Below are positions 16,083 to 24,383 of a DNA stretch of 40,550 bases, one piece after another. Source of the DNA: Firmicutes bacterium ADurb.Bin300 (GTDB lineage Bacteria; Bacillota; Clostridia; Oscillospirales; Acutalibacteraceae); assembly GCA_002069015.1 (NCBI GenBank), contig MWBL01000012.1:1-40550 (forward strand). Reading direction: 5' to 3'. Below the pieces are notes generated by a model. The model saw only the letters and a program-made list of their open reading frames with translations, did not search any database and was not told the DNA's origin. Every line of letters begins with the position of its first letter. Position 1 is the first letter of the stretch. Made by a program: the position numbers and the translations under genes.

Positions 16083-16118
16083 CAACCGCCCTTGATGTTT
16101 AATCGTCAAGAGCGGTTG
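16083..16118 (-). terminator. Intrinsic terminator of the acyltransferase-like gene
   Basis: A 13-bp stem with one mismatch (CAACCGCTCTTGA / TCAAGGGCGGTTG on the minus strand) with a 10-base loop. It is followed by the T-rich GTTATTTTATG and lies 18 bases past the stop of the minus-strand gene. It could also stop plus-strand transcription from region 4. Confidence 0.65.
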
Positions 16119-16135
16119 TTGCTGCTTCATATCCT

Positions 16136-17053
16136 TTATGTTATTATCTTTTCGCCGTCAAATACTATTACTCCGTACCCGTCGCCGGCGTTGTTTCCCG
16201 CTTCGAGCCATTCGGCGTACGCCTTGCGCAGCGCGGTATCTTTAGGCAGCTCCTCAGGCGGAAGGTCGGCATATCTACCGAAAACGCGCCAAGCGTTGCC
16301 GAAGTCGTCGCTTTCTGCAGAGCGCACAATTTCAAAGTCGCGCATGAAGCGTAAAATATTCGAATTTTCAGGAAGAAATTCCTCATGCTTCGGGTAAAGC
16401 AGCCACGAGCCGCAGCAAAGCACAATCCTGTCCCCGCCGAACAAATCCTTATAAAAATCAAAAGCCCTTCTGTAAGAGTCATATCTTACCTCGTCCGTAA
16501 GACTGATACCGGAGGACGGGATATGAAAGTTGATAATAAGAGAGCCGTCATCTAAAAAATGACCGTTTTTTGTAGTGTACCCGCCCGGGTGCTTAAACAC
16601 GGAAATCTCATATTGAAATCTTCCCAGGGCGAAGCGGGACATCCTGAAAAAACCGTTATACCAGCTTGGCACGAAGATACCCGGAACACCCTCGCACTCC
16701 ATACACTCAAGCAGCTTGCAGCGCAAATCATCCATAGTGTCCCAATAAATCTCGTCCGAAATTCCCTCCTGTCTGTACCTGTTTAGCAGTTCCTCGGTAT
16801 TATTCAGGAGAAAAACGAAATTCAGCGTAAAGACATTTTCGTTAAATTCCTCTGCAATCTCACGCAAAGATGCCAAGGCATCGTCAATTGTCAAATCTTG
16901 ATTCATATACTCATGAACAACACGGTCGAATTTCTCGGCAAAGGACTTGTCAAGGTCAAGGCGGTTTTCAATTTCGGCAACCTTATCAACCGCTTCCTTC
17001 GGCAGACGAATTTTTTCCGTAAGAGTACTTATATGCTGTGTTAAATGAACCAT
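16136..17053 (-). CDS. Acyltransferase-like protein (NAT_N/GNAT_C two-domain family)
   Basis: A 305-residue cytosolic protein that resembles the two-domain N-acyltransferase family of Clostridia, with an N-terminal helical NAT_N region and a C-terminal GNAT-like domain. The N-terminal half is mostly helical; the second half begins around GRFQYEISVFKHPGGYT. It contains the conserved NFHIPSSGISLTDEVRYDSYRRAFDFY and the closing CCGSWLLYPKHEEFLP segments. Acceptor and acyl donor are unknown. I chose the ATG at 17053 because AAAGGAGC sits four bases upstream, rather than an ATG eight codons earlier. It reads away from the ThuA operon, with a separate promoter at 17102-17130, and ends at its own terminator. 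Confidence 0.75.
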   Translation of the reverse strand: MVHLTQHISTLTEKIRLPKEAVDKVAEIENRLDLDKSFAEKFDRVVHEYMNQDLTIDDALASLREIAEEFNENVFTLNFVFLLNNTEELLNRYRQEGISDEIYWDTMDDLRCKLLECMECEGVPGIFVPSWYNGFFRMSRFALGRFQYEISVFKHPGGYTTKNGHFLDDGSLIINFHIPSSGISLTDEVRYDSYRRAFDFYKDLFGGDRIVLCCGSWLLYPKHEEFLPENSNILRFMRDFEIVRSAESDDFGNAWRVFGRYADLPPEELPKDTALRKAYAEWLEAGNNAGDGYGVIVFDGEKIIT

Positions 17054-17101
17054 AAAAGCTCCTTTCAGACCATGCATTAATTTATTGTTTTAAACAAAAC
17101 C

Positions 17102-17130
17102 ACTATATCATAAATAGGGGGAATCCGCAA
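17102..17130 (-). promoter_or_regulatory. Probable promoter of the acyltransferase-like gene
   Basis: On the minus strand TTGCGG (17125-17130) and TATAGT (17102-17107) are 17 bases apart, about 49 bases upstream of the ATG at 17053. The -35 match is weak. Confidence 0.45.
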
Positions 17131-17217
17131 CAATTTTTGTGTAATTATATACGGATACTTACAAAGCTGATTTGATTTCTCCGTGAAGTTTTGTCGAGAG
17201 AAGGCGTTTGGTTTTGA

Positions 17218-17246
17218 TTGACAAGGAGTCTTTTATTTACTATACT
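17218..17246 (+). promoter_or_regulatory. Promoter P1 of the ThuA-GH31 operon, near-copy of P2 at 27696-27724
   Basis: TTGACA (17218-17223) and TATACT (17241-17246) are separated by 17 bases. The first 12 spacer bases (AGGAGTCTTTTA) match those of P2 upstream of the opposing URO-D operon in all but one position. Overall 23 of 29 bases agree. Such identity in a spacer is not required for a sigma-A promoter and suggests a shared operator. The leader to the ATG at 17282 is about 29 bases. Confidence 0.8.
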
Positions 17247-17281
17247 TAAAAATAACAATAAGTGGCAGTAGGAGATGTCGT

Positions 17282-18031
17282 ATGAACATTACCATATGGA
17301 ACGAGCGCTCCTGTCAGGAGCAAAAGGGCAAACAGAAAAAAGCCTACCCTGACGGGATGCAAAACGCTATTGCAGAAATTTTCTCGGAAGCTGATTTTAA
17401 CGTTACTGTCTCGTCCCAGAATTTAGAGGACGACGGACTGTCCGAGGAGCTTCTTAAAAAAACCGATGTTCTGATTTATTGGGCTCATACGCTTCACAAC
17501 AAGCTTTCGGATGAAACCGCCGAAAGAGTTTTCAAATTTGTAAGCGGCGGCATGGGGGCGGTGTTTTTGCATTCATCGCACGTCAGCAAACCATTTAAGA
17601 GGATTATGGGAACAAGCGGCTCGCTTAAATGGCGAGAGGACGGAAGGCACGAGAGGATTTATACCGTCAGTCCTTATCATCCCATAGCAAACGGTGTGCC
17701 CGAGAGCTTTTTGTTAAAAAAGGAAGAAATGTATTGCGAATATTTTGATATTCCGACTCCTGAAGAGATAATATTTTTGGGATGGTATCCCGGGGGGGAA
17801 TTGTTCAGAAGCGGCTTTACATATCATTGCGGCGAAGGCAGAGTCTTTTATTTTCAACCCGGTCACGAAACATTTCCGATTTATTACGATGAAAATATCA
17901 AAAAGATTTTATATAACGCCGTGCATTGGGCGGGAAAGCAGGACAGTCCCGTTAAAGAGTCCTTTGTAAAGGAGTCCTGCCCCATGGCAATGCCCAAGGA
18001 TATCAACATATCGCTTCCGTTTAAGCGCTGA
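17282..18031 (+). CDS. ThuA-like domain protein
   Basis: A 249-residue protein of the ThuA-like family (class I glutamine-amidotransferase-like fold), commonly found in sugar-utilisation loci. It begins MNITIWNERSCQEQ, and the usual internal blocks are present: DVLIYWAHTLHNKLSDE near residue 62, GGMGAVFLHSSH near 90, SPYHPIANGVPESF near 130 and GRVFYFQPGHETFP near 190. There is no signal peptide. The biochemical role of ThuA proteins is poorly defined; some act with Gfo/Idh/MocA proteins on keto-sugars. Here the next gene is a Gfo/Idh/MocA oxidoreductase only 13 bases downstream, which supports a joint role. The ATG has a GGAGATG ribosome site. First gene of the P1 operon. Confidence 0.9.
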   Translation: MNITIWNERSCQEQKGKQKKAYPDGMQNAIAEIFSEADFNVTVSSQNLEDDGLSEELLKKTDVLIYWAHTLHNKLSDETAERVFKFVSGGMGAVFLHSSHVSKPFKRIMGTSGSLKWREDGRHERIYTVSPYHPIANGVPESFLLKKEEMYCEYFDIPTPEEIIFLGWYPGGELFRSGFTYHCGEGRVFYFQPGHETFPIYYDENIKKILYNAVHWAGKQDSPVKESFVKESCPMAMPKDINISLPFKR

Positions 18032-18044
18032 AAGGAGAATGAAT

Positions 18045-19115
18045 ATGGTTAAAATCGGTTTGATAGGTTGCGGAGGAATAGCCCAGGGAGCGCACATCCC
18101 GGGATATAAAAACATCGAAAACGGCGAAATAGTAGCCGTATGCGATATTCTTCCCGAGAAAATGGAGCAGGCCGAGAAAAAGCTCGGGAAGCAAGTGAGT
18201 AAGTATCTCGATTATAAAGAGATGATTGAAAAAGAAAAGCTTGACATGGTCGATATTTGCACCCCGAACTACTTGCATGCGGATATTGCGATTTACGCTC
18301 TTGAGCACGGTCTTCACGCCTTTTCCGAAAAGCCCGATACCATATCGGTGCAAAGGGTTCTCGATATGAAGCGCGCCCAGGAGGAAAGCGGAAAGCATCT
18401 TATGGTAATGCGAAACAACAGGTATTGGCCGTCCTCCAAGGAGCTTAAAAAAATGATTGAAAACGGAGATTTCGGCGAGATTTATACGGGCAGATGCGGC
18501 TGGATTCGCAGGAGAGGAATTCCCGGAAAAGGCGGTTGGTTTACGACAAAGGCTCAGTCGGGCGGAGGTCCTCTTATTGACCTTGGCGTTCATATGATAG
18601 ACCTTGCAATATATCTTATGGGAAATCCGCGTGCCGTGGCTGTTTCCGGCTGTACATACAGTAAATTCGCAGATAACACGGAAAAGTCTGACAGTATCAA
18701 CGCAACCTTCGGCGTAGCCGTAGAGGACGGAACATTCGATGTTGAGGATTTGGCAATAGGGTTTATTAAATTCGAAAACGGAGCGAGCTTACAAATCGAG
18801 TTCAGCTGGGCATCAAATATCAAGAGGGAAACCACCTTTGTCGAGCTTCGCGGTACAAAGAAGGGTGTAAAATGGTCAAACGGCTCATATGAGCTGTATG
18901 ACGGCAGTAAGGGGTCGAGCCTGAAAAACACAGTTAAAAAATTGGGGCAGTACAGCAAATACAGAAACATTCACGGGGCAAACTTAAGCCACTTTATTAA
19001 TGTCATAGAAAACGTTGAAAAGCCCGATTTTACAATTGACCAGGGTATAAATATGATAAAGATACTTATGGCGATATACGAGTCGGCAGAAACGGGAAAA
19101 GAAGTAATCCTTTAG
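18045..19115 (+). CDS. Gfo/Idh/MocA family sugar oxidoreductase
   Basis: A 356-residue NAD(P)-dependent oxidoreductase that probably acts on a sugar or inositol. The Rossmann motif GLIGCGGIAQGAHIPGY starts at residue 5. The second strand VCDILPEKM, the family EKP motif (HAFSEKPDTIS near 92), and the active-site block GGGPLIDLGVHMIDLAIYLMG near 175 follow in order. The C-terminal Gfo/Idh domain covers residues about 130-350. The start is put at 18045, seven bases after AAGGAG, rather than at the ATG six bases earlier which would lie on top of that site. It is second in the P1 operon between the ThuA-like gene and the GH35 gene. The substrate is not readable from sequence. Confidence 0.93.
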   Translation: MVKIGLIGCGGIAQGAHIPGYKNIENGEIVAVCDILPEKMEQAEKKLGKQVSKYLDYKEMIEKEKLDMVDICTPNYLHADIAIYALEHGLHAFSEKPDTISVQRVLDMKRAQEESGKHLMVMRNNRYWPSSKELKKMIENGDFGEIYTGRCGWIRRRGIPGKGGWFTTKAQSGGGPLIDLGVHMIDLAIYLMGNPRAVAVSGCTYSKFADNTEKSDSINATFGVAVEDGTFDVEDLAIGFIKFENGASLQIEFSWASNIKRETTFVELRGTKKGVKWSNGSYELYDGSKGSSLKNTVKKLGQYSKYRNIHGANLSHFINVIENVEKPDFTIDQGINMIKILMAIYESAETGKEVIL

Positions 19116-19129
19116 AAAGGTCTGATTTT

Positions 19130-20905
19130 ATGAAAGACACCGGCAGTTTAGGAAGCTTTAAGATTTTGGACGGCGACTTTTTATTAAACGGAGAAAAGCT
19201 CAATATTTATTCCGGGGCCATGCACTATTTCAGAGTGCTGCCCGAGTATTGGGAGGACAGGCTCAAAAAGCTCAAGGCAGCCGGGCTTAACACTGTTGAG
19301 ACATATGTTTGCTGGAATCTACACGAGCCGAGGAAGGGCTGCTACAATTTTTCGGGAATGCTCGACATAGTCAGGTTTATTGAAACTGCCGCAAAAATAG
19401 GGCTTTATGTCATTGTAAGACCAGGTCCGTATATTTGCGCCGAATGGGATTTCGGCGGATTTCCGGCGTGGCTTTTGGCAGATGAAAACATCAGAGTTCG
19501 CTGTTTTGACAGGAATTATTTAAGACATGTTTCAGATTATTTCAAGGTGCTGCTTAAAAAGCTTGTCCCGCTTCAAATAACTCACGGGGGCAATATTATT
19601 GCAATGCAGGTTGAAAACGAGTATGGCAGCTACGCAAACGATAAGGATTATCTCGTTTATATAAAGGCTTTATTAACTGAATGCGGTATTGACGTAATGC
19701 TTTTTACCGCTGACGGACAAAGCCGTCATATGCTCTCGGGCGGAACACTTCTTGATGTATACAAAGCGCTGAATTTCAGCGAAGCGCCTAACGAAGCATT
19801 TCCCAATCTTGAGCCGTTTCAAAGCGATAAACCGAAAATGTGCGGCGAATATTGGTGCGGCTGGTTCGACCATTGGGGAGAAAAGCATCACACGACAAGC
19901 CCGGAAAGTCTGAGAACAGCTTTAAGGCAGTTCTTTGAACAGGACGCAAGCTTTAACCTTTATATGTTCCACGGCGGCACAAATTTTAACTTTTATGCGG
20001 GTGCTAACTACCATGACACATACAGCCCCACGGTAACGAGCTATGATTATGACGCACCGCTCAGCGAGCACGGGGGATATACAGAGAAATATCATATAAT
20101 CAGACAGGAGCTGCACAAGCAGCAGGGAATTGAATTGGGCGAGCTGCCGCCCGATACAAAGCTTCAAAAAATAGGGAGGGTTGAGCTTACTACCAGCGTC
20201 TCTCTTTTGGATAATTTCAAAATTCTGTCTAAACGCTGCCGAGACGGTTCCCCTCATTATATGGAGCATTATGGGCAGAGCTTCGGTTATATCCTGTATC
20301 ACACCGATATAATAGGCGATTATCCCGAATCGGATATAACCATCGAAGGTATACACGATATTGCGTACATTTATGCGGACGGAAAGTTCATCGGTAAATT
20401 TGACAGGAGCGAAAAGCCGAAGAAAGGCGCCAAGGCAGAAAGCTTTACCTTCAGGCTTCCCGCGTTTAACGAAAAATGCAGTATTGATATTCTTGTAGAG
20501 GGAATGGGCAGGGTAAACTTCGGGCGTAAAATTTATGACCGAAAGGGAATAAGCGCGATGACAATAGATTACCAGCTCGTTTTCGGTTGGGATGTATATC
20601 CCTTGCCCCTGGATAATATTGAAAACATAATGTTTTTAGGGAATACGGACGAATATCCGTGCTTTTTGAGAGGCTCATTTAAGGCGGATTTAAGGGACGA
20701 CTGCTATATTGATATGAGGAATTTCAAAAAAGGCTGTGTATGGATTAACGGTTTTAATTTAGGCAGATATTGGGAAAAGGGACCACAAAGGTCGCTGTAT
20801 CTTCCCGGCGCGCTTCTTAAAAGTGTTAATACGATTACCGTATTCGAGCAGGAGTGTTGTAAGAAGCGTGAGGTGAGAATTGTTGACAGACCGATACTCA
20901 AATGA
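19130..20905 (+). CDS. Glycoside hydrolase family 35, likely beta-galactosidase
   Basis: A 591-residue GH35 enzyme that would cleave terminal beta-galactosyl (or related) residues. The N-terminal TIM barrel shows SGAMHYFRVLP near residue 28, NTVETYVCWNLHEP near 54, VIVRPGPYICAEWD near 94, the proton donor Glu164 in QVENEYGSY, and the predicted nucleophile Glu240 in CGEYWCGWFDHWG. A C-terminal jelly-roll region ends with WINGFNLGRYWEKGPQ. No signal peptide is present, so it should act on imported oligosaccharides in the cytosol. Length is typical for bacterial GH35. Its end overlaps the sirtuin start by 26 bases in another frame. Confidence 0.94.
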   Translation: MKDTGSLGSFKILDGDFLLNGEKLNIYSGAMHYFRVLPEYWEDRLKKLKAAGLNTVETYVCWNLHEPRKGCYNFSGMLDIVRFIETAAKIGLYVIVRPGPYICAEWDFGGFPAWLLADENIRVRCFDRNYLRHVSDYFKVLLKKLVPLQITHGGNIIAMQVENEYGSYANDKDYLVYIKALLTECGIDVMLFTADGQSRHMLSGGTLLDVYKALNFSEAPNEAFPNLEPFQSDKPKMCGEYWCGWFDHWGEKHHTTSPESLRTALRQFFEQDASFNLYMFHGGTNFNFYAGANYHDTYSPTVTSYDYDAPLSEHGGYTEKYHIIRQELHKQQGIELGELPPDTKLQKIGRVELTTSVSLLDNFKILSKRCRDGSPHYMEHYGQSFGYILYHTDIIGDYPESDITIEGIHDIAYIYADGKFIGKFDRSEKPKKGAKAESFTFRLPAFNEKCSIDILVEGMGRVNFGRKIYDRKGISAMTIDYQLVFGWDVYPLPLDNIENIMFLGNTDEYPCFLRGSFKADLRDDCYIDMRNFKKGCVWINGFNLGRYWEKGPQRSLYLPGALLKSVNTITVFEQECCKKREVRIVDRPILK

Positions 20906-21635
20906 AATATTAAAGCTTTCGGAAATAATTAACGCCTCAAATCGAATAGTCTTTTTCGGAGGAGCGGGCGTTTCCACGGAAAGCGGTATTCCTGATTTCA
21001 GAAGTCAGACAGGGCTTTACAGCGGTAAGCTGCAAACATCTGAGCCACCCGAGATTATGCTTAGCTACGATTATTTCATAAATTATCCCGGGCAATTTTA
21101 CGAGTTTTACAGAAAAAATATGCTTTTCCTTGACGCAAAGCCAAACAAAGCGCACAAAGCTCTGAAAAAGCTTGAGGATGACGGACGGCTGCTTGCGGTC
21201 ATTACGCAAAACATAGACGGATTACATTTTGAGGCAGGCAGCAAAGCTGTATATGAGCTTCACGGCTCATGCTTAAGAAATTACTGTATGTCGTGCAACG
21301 AGCTTTACGCAGTTGATATTATTCAAGAAAGCAAAGAAGTGCCGATATGCTTAAAATGCGGCGGGATTATTAGGCCCGATGTGGTCCTTTACGGAGAGGG
21401 TCTTGACCAAAGGGTCGTAGGGGAAGCGCTTGACGCTATTGAGAAGGCGGACACTCTTATAATAGGAGGGACCTCGCTTGAGGTAAATCCCGCGGCGTCA
21501 TTCGTCGAATATTTCGGCGGCGATTGTTTGGTAATAATTAATATGAGTCCGACAAGATTTGATCAAAGAGCAAGCCTTATAATAAGAAGTCCTATTGGTG
21601 AGGTGTTAGAAGCCTCGGTTAATTGTAAAGGATGA
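20880..21635 (+). CDS. Sir2-family NAD-dependent protein deacylase
   Basis: A 251-residue sirtuin that removes acetyl or other acyl groups from lysines using NAD. Motifs in order are GAGVSTESGIPDFRS (near residue 28), TQNIDGLH (near 115), the catalytic His in YELHGS (near 130), two Cys pairs for zinc (CMSC near 138 and CLKC near 159), and GTSLEVNPA near 200. The start codon is TTG at 20880, two bases after AGGTGAG; a second TTG follows directly. It starts inside the GH35 gene and its stop shares ATGA with an alternative start of the next gene, so it belongs tightly to the operon. A sirtuin in a sugar operon is unusual; it may control an acylation-sensitive partner such as an acyl-CoA-dependent enzyme (inference). 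Confidence 0.94.
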   Translation: MLTDRYSNEILKLSEIINASNRIVFFGGAGVSTESGIPDFRSQTGLYSGKLQTSEPPEIMLSYDYFINYPGQFYEFYRKNMLFLDAKPNKAHKALKKLEDDGRLLAVITQNIDGLHFEAGSKAVYELHGSCLRNYCMSCNELYAVDIIQESKEVPICLKCGGIIRPDVVLYGEGLDQRVVGEALDAIEKADTLIIGGTSLEVNPAASFVEYFGGDCLVIINMSPTRFDQRASLIIRSPIGEVLEASVNCKG

Positions 21636-21640
21636 TTGTT

Positions 21641-22597
21641 GTGAGTGAGAAGCAAAGATTTATCAAAGCTCTAAAGAGAGAGCCGATAAAAGGGCATGTT
21701 CCAACCTTTGAGCTTGTATTTTTTCTGACTCTTGAGGCTGTCGGCAAGGTGCATCCGGACCATAGGCGATACAGCCAGTGGAATCAGATGAGCGAAAAAG
21801 AAAAACGCCTTCAGCTTACCGATATGGCGGACAGCTACATAGACGTTGCGAAGAAATACGGACACAGCGCTATTTTCGTTCATCCCAACCCCAATGATTT
21901 TGAAAATATCGTAAGAATACTTGAGACAATAAGGGAGAGGTCCGGTGATGAGTATTTCCTCATGCTGCACGGTGACCCGACCTTCAGCATGCCCGACGGA
22001 AAGAATATGACTGAATTCACACGCAGACTCTATGAGGACGGCGAAGCCCTTAAGCATGAGGCGCGGGCAAAGCTTGAAATGAGGTTGGATTTTGCCGAAA
22101 GAATGCTCAAATATCCCGGTCTTCTTGACGGGTTTGCGCTTTGCTCCGACTATTGCTTTAACGTCAATCCTTTCTTTACTCCCGAAATGTTTTCCGAGTT
22201 TATAGCTCCGTATCTGCAGGAGGTTTTAGAGGGCTATCGTTCTATGGGTTATTACTCCATAAAGCATACTGACGGAAATATAATGCCCATAGCCGACCAA
22301 ATGGTTCAGTGTAAGCCTGACGCGCTCCATTCGCTGGACCCGCAAGGCGGTGTGGACTTAAAGGAAATGAGACGGCTTTATTCCGACAAGGTTTGCCTTA
22401 TAGGTAACGTTAACTGCGGACTGCTTCAAACCGGTACAAGGGAGGAGTGCGAGGCGGACGTGCGCCGCTCTCTTAGGGACGGGATGGCAGGATACGGTTA
22501 TATTTTCTCGACCTCAAACTGCGCGTATACCGGACTTAGTCTTGACAGATATGAGCTTATGAACCGTATTTGGCGTGAGGAGGGTATATATAAATAG
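21641..22597 (+). CDS. URO-D superfamily methyltransferase-like protein A
   Basis: A 318-residue protein with the uroporphyrinogen decarboxylase (URO-D) fold. In anaerobes this superfamily includes the corrinoid methyltransferases MtaA and CmuA. It has the inner-barrel block IGNVNCGLLQTGTREE near 260 and an SNCAYTG near the C-terminus that matches the third zinc Cys of MtaA-like proteins. However, the MtaA zinc motif HxCxGN is altered: the equivalent stretch reads KHTDGN, around His209-Asn213 in this numbering. It is therefore probably not a heme enzyme and may use a different metal site. GTG at 21641 is preferred because AAAGG is eight bases upstream; an ATG nine bases earlier touches it. 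It lies in the P1 sugar operon, apart from the corrinoid protein on the other strand. Confidence 0.85.
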   Translation: MSEKQRFIKALKREPIKGHVPTFELVFFLTLEAVGKVHPDHRRYSQWNQMSEKEKRLQLTDMADSYIDVAKKYGHSAIFVHPNPNDFENIVRILETIRERSGDEYFLMLHGDPTFSMPDGKNMTEFTRRLYEDGEALKHEARAKLEMRLDFAERMLKYPGLLDGFALCSDYCFNVNPFFTPEMFSEFIAPYLQEVLEGYRSMGYYSIKHTDGNIMPIADQMVQCKPDALHSLDPQGGVDLKEMRRLYSDKVCLIGNVNCGLLQTGTREECEADVRRSLRDGMAGYGYIFSTSNCAYTGLSLDRYELMNRIWREEGIYK

Positions 22598-22642
22598 CGG
22601 CTTTAAGCTTATGGCTTGAGAATAATTTTAGGGGGCAAGATT

Positions 22643-24337
22643 ATGGGCGATATCTTTCTTAAGCTTGCAAGAATAGTAATGGTTGCATGCATAGTTGTTT
22701 CATCATTTTTAAGCTTTATGGCACGCACCGACCAAGCCGAACCGACTCTTGAGCCGCCCGCTTGGCCTACATGGGTACATGAGCATTGGGTATGGGAAAA
22801 TGCAGGAACTCAGGAATCGGCGCTGCAGTTTGCCTCGGATTTTATTGAAAAAGGAATTCCCGTCGGCGCCGTGATAATAGACCGTCCCTGGGCTACCGAT
22901 TCTAATACGTTTATTCCCGATCCCGAGAGATATCCGGATTTGAGCGAATATGTGGACGTATTTCACAGCATGGACATCAAGGTCATAATGTGGGCTACGA
23001 GCGTTATCAACGAAACTGCCTCTAATTTTCAGGAGGGCAAGGACAAGGGATACTTTCTAAGCGGCGGTAAAACGGTCAAATGGTGGGGCGGCAAGGGGGC
23101 CTTTATTGATTATACAAATCCACAGGCTGTCGATTGGTGGCACAGTCAAATGGATAATATACTCGATATGGGCATAGACGGCTGGAAGGTTGACGGAACA
23201 GACCCGTATGTAATGCTTTTGATGCCCGCCGCGGCGCACGACGGCAAGCTTATTACCTGGTCGGATTATAAGGACCAATGCTATCGTGATTTTTTTGAAT
23301 ATACACGCTCTAAGCTCGGGAACGACAGAGTGATTTCGGCAAGACCGGTTGATGACCAGCTGCTTCAGGTGGGGCTTCCGCTTGTTTCAACAAGCCGTGA
23401 CATCAATTTCGCAGGATGGGTAGGCGATAATGACAACGATTGGGGCGGACTTCAGCACGCGCTGAATAATATGTTTTCCTCCGCCGAGTTTAACTTTGTC
23501 AGCTATGGCTCCGATATAGGAGGCTTCAGGTCCGACGGGAACACATATAAAGACGTATTTATCAGATGGGCGCAGCTCGGCGCGTTCTGTCCCGTAATGG
23601 AAAACGGCGGCAGCGGCGAACACCGTCCCTGGGCGTATGACGAGCAAACGCTTGACATATACAGAAAATACACGATACTGCATCATCAGCTTATTCCGTA
23701 CATTTACAGTCAAGCTGCATACTCCTATGAGCTTGTAAAGCCCACAATGCGTCCGCAGCCGGGAGAATACATATATCTTCTCGGTGACGATATACTCGTT
23801 GCCCCGATGTTTGAGCAGGGGGACGAGCGCACGATTTTATTCCCTCAGGGTGAGTGGATTAGCATTGTTGATGATACAAAGCAGTATACCGAAGGAATAA
23901 AAAAGCTTAGTTTCTCGCTTGAGGATTTCCCGGCATTCATTCGTAAGGGAGCAATAATCCCGATGAATGTCACTTGTGATGCCACGGGACACGGAACGAG
24001 TTTTTCGGACGGCTACACAACGGTTTTGATCTATCCCCAGCAGGGTGAAAAGAAATTCGGCTTGTATGAGCAGGATAAAGAAGGCTCCTTAATTTCCTAT
24101 GTTAAGAACGACGGTTCCTTAAACATAAGCTGCACCGCGACAGAGAGGTCGCTTTTATTCAGAGTTTACGGCGAAAGTGATGCCGCATCGGTTAAAACCG
24201 CAAATGGCAATCTGCCGAGAGCTCTTTCTATGCAGGCGCTTACCGCTATGCAGTCGGGGTATTTCATTGACGGTGATGTGCTGTGGATTGCGGTTAAGAA
24301 CGCTCAGGACGGAATTGGTCTAAATGTGACATACTGA
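22643..24337 (+). CDS. Glycoside hydrolase family 31, short form with N-terminal signal or anchor
   Basis: A 564-residue GH31 enzyme (alpha-glucosidase/alpha-xylosidase family). The TIM barrel starts early with WVHEHWVWENAGTQE. The predicted nucleophile is Asp184 in GWKVDGTDP and the acid/base is Asp262 in WVGDNDNDW, followed by SYGSDIGGF. Beta-domains follow the barrel. The usual N-terminal beta-sandwich of GH31 is missing, which makes it shorter than most. Residues 7-26 form one hydrophobic segment after a Lys/Arg, ending FMARTDQA; it is a signal peptide or membrane anchor, so the enzyme probably acts outside the membrane. The ATG at 22643 follows GGGGGC. It is the last gene of the P1 operon. 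Which glycosidic bond it cleaves is unknown. Confidence 0.88.
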   Translation: MGDIFLKLARIVMVACIVVSSFLSFMARTDQAEPTLEPPAWPTWVHEHWVWENAGTQESALQFASDFIEKGIPVGAVIIDRPWATDSNTFIPDPERYPDLSEYVDVFHSMDIKVIMWATSVINETASNFQEGKDKGYFLSGGKTVKWWGGKGAFIDYTNPQAVDWWHSQMDNILDMGIDGWKVDGTDPYVMLLMPAAAHDGKLITWSDYKDQCYRDFFEYTRSKLGNDRVISARPVDDQLLQVGLPLVSTSRDINFAGWVGDNDNDWGGLQHALNNMFSSAEFNFVSYGSDIGGFRSDGNTYKDVFIRWAQLGAFCPVMENGGSGEHRPWAYDEQTLDIYRKYTILHHQLIPYIYSQAAYSYELVKPTMRPQPGEYIYLLGDDILVAPMFEQGDERTILFPQGEWISIVDDTKQYTEGIKKLSFSLEDFPAFIRKGAIIPMNVTCDATGHGTSFSDGYTTVLIYPQQGEKKFGLYEQDKEGSLISYVKNDGSLNISCTATERSLLFRVYGESDAASVKTANGNLPRALSMQALTAMQSGYFIDGDVLWIAVKNAQDGIGLNVTY

Positions 24338-24342
24338 TAAGC

Positions 24343-24379
24343 AAAAACAGAGGCAGGCAAAACGCCTGCCTCTGTTTTT
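24343..24379. terminator. Bidirectional terminator between the two convergent operons
   Basis: A perfect 16-bp stem, AAAAACAGAGGCAGGC with its complement, around the loop AAAAC. It has an A-run on one side and a T-run on the other, so it can end transcription from both strands. It separates the GH31 gene (plus) from the URO-D gene (minus), which end within 50 bases of each other. Confidence 0.92.
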
Positions 24380-24383
24380 ATTG

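Larger units (their letters stand above)
15796..16135. other. Intergenic stretch with hairpins and a gene remnant
   Basis: This 340-base gap holds a perfect stem-loop (15817-15840), a short frame resembling the end of an ABC transporter ATPase (15861-15983), and the terminator of the minus-strand acyltransferase-like gene (16083-16118). The rest, 15984-16080, is AT-rich and shows nothing I can name. Confidence 0.6.
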
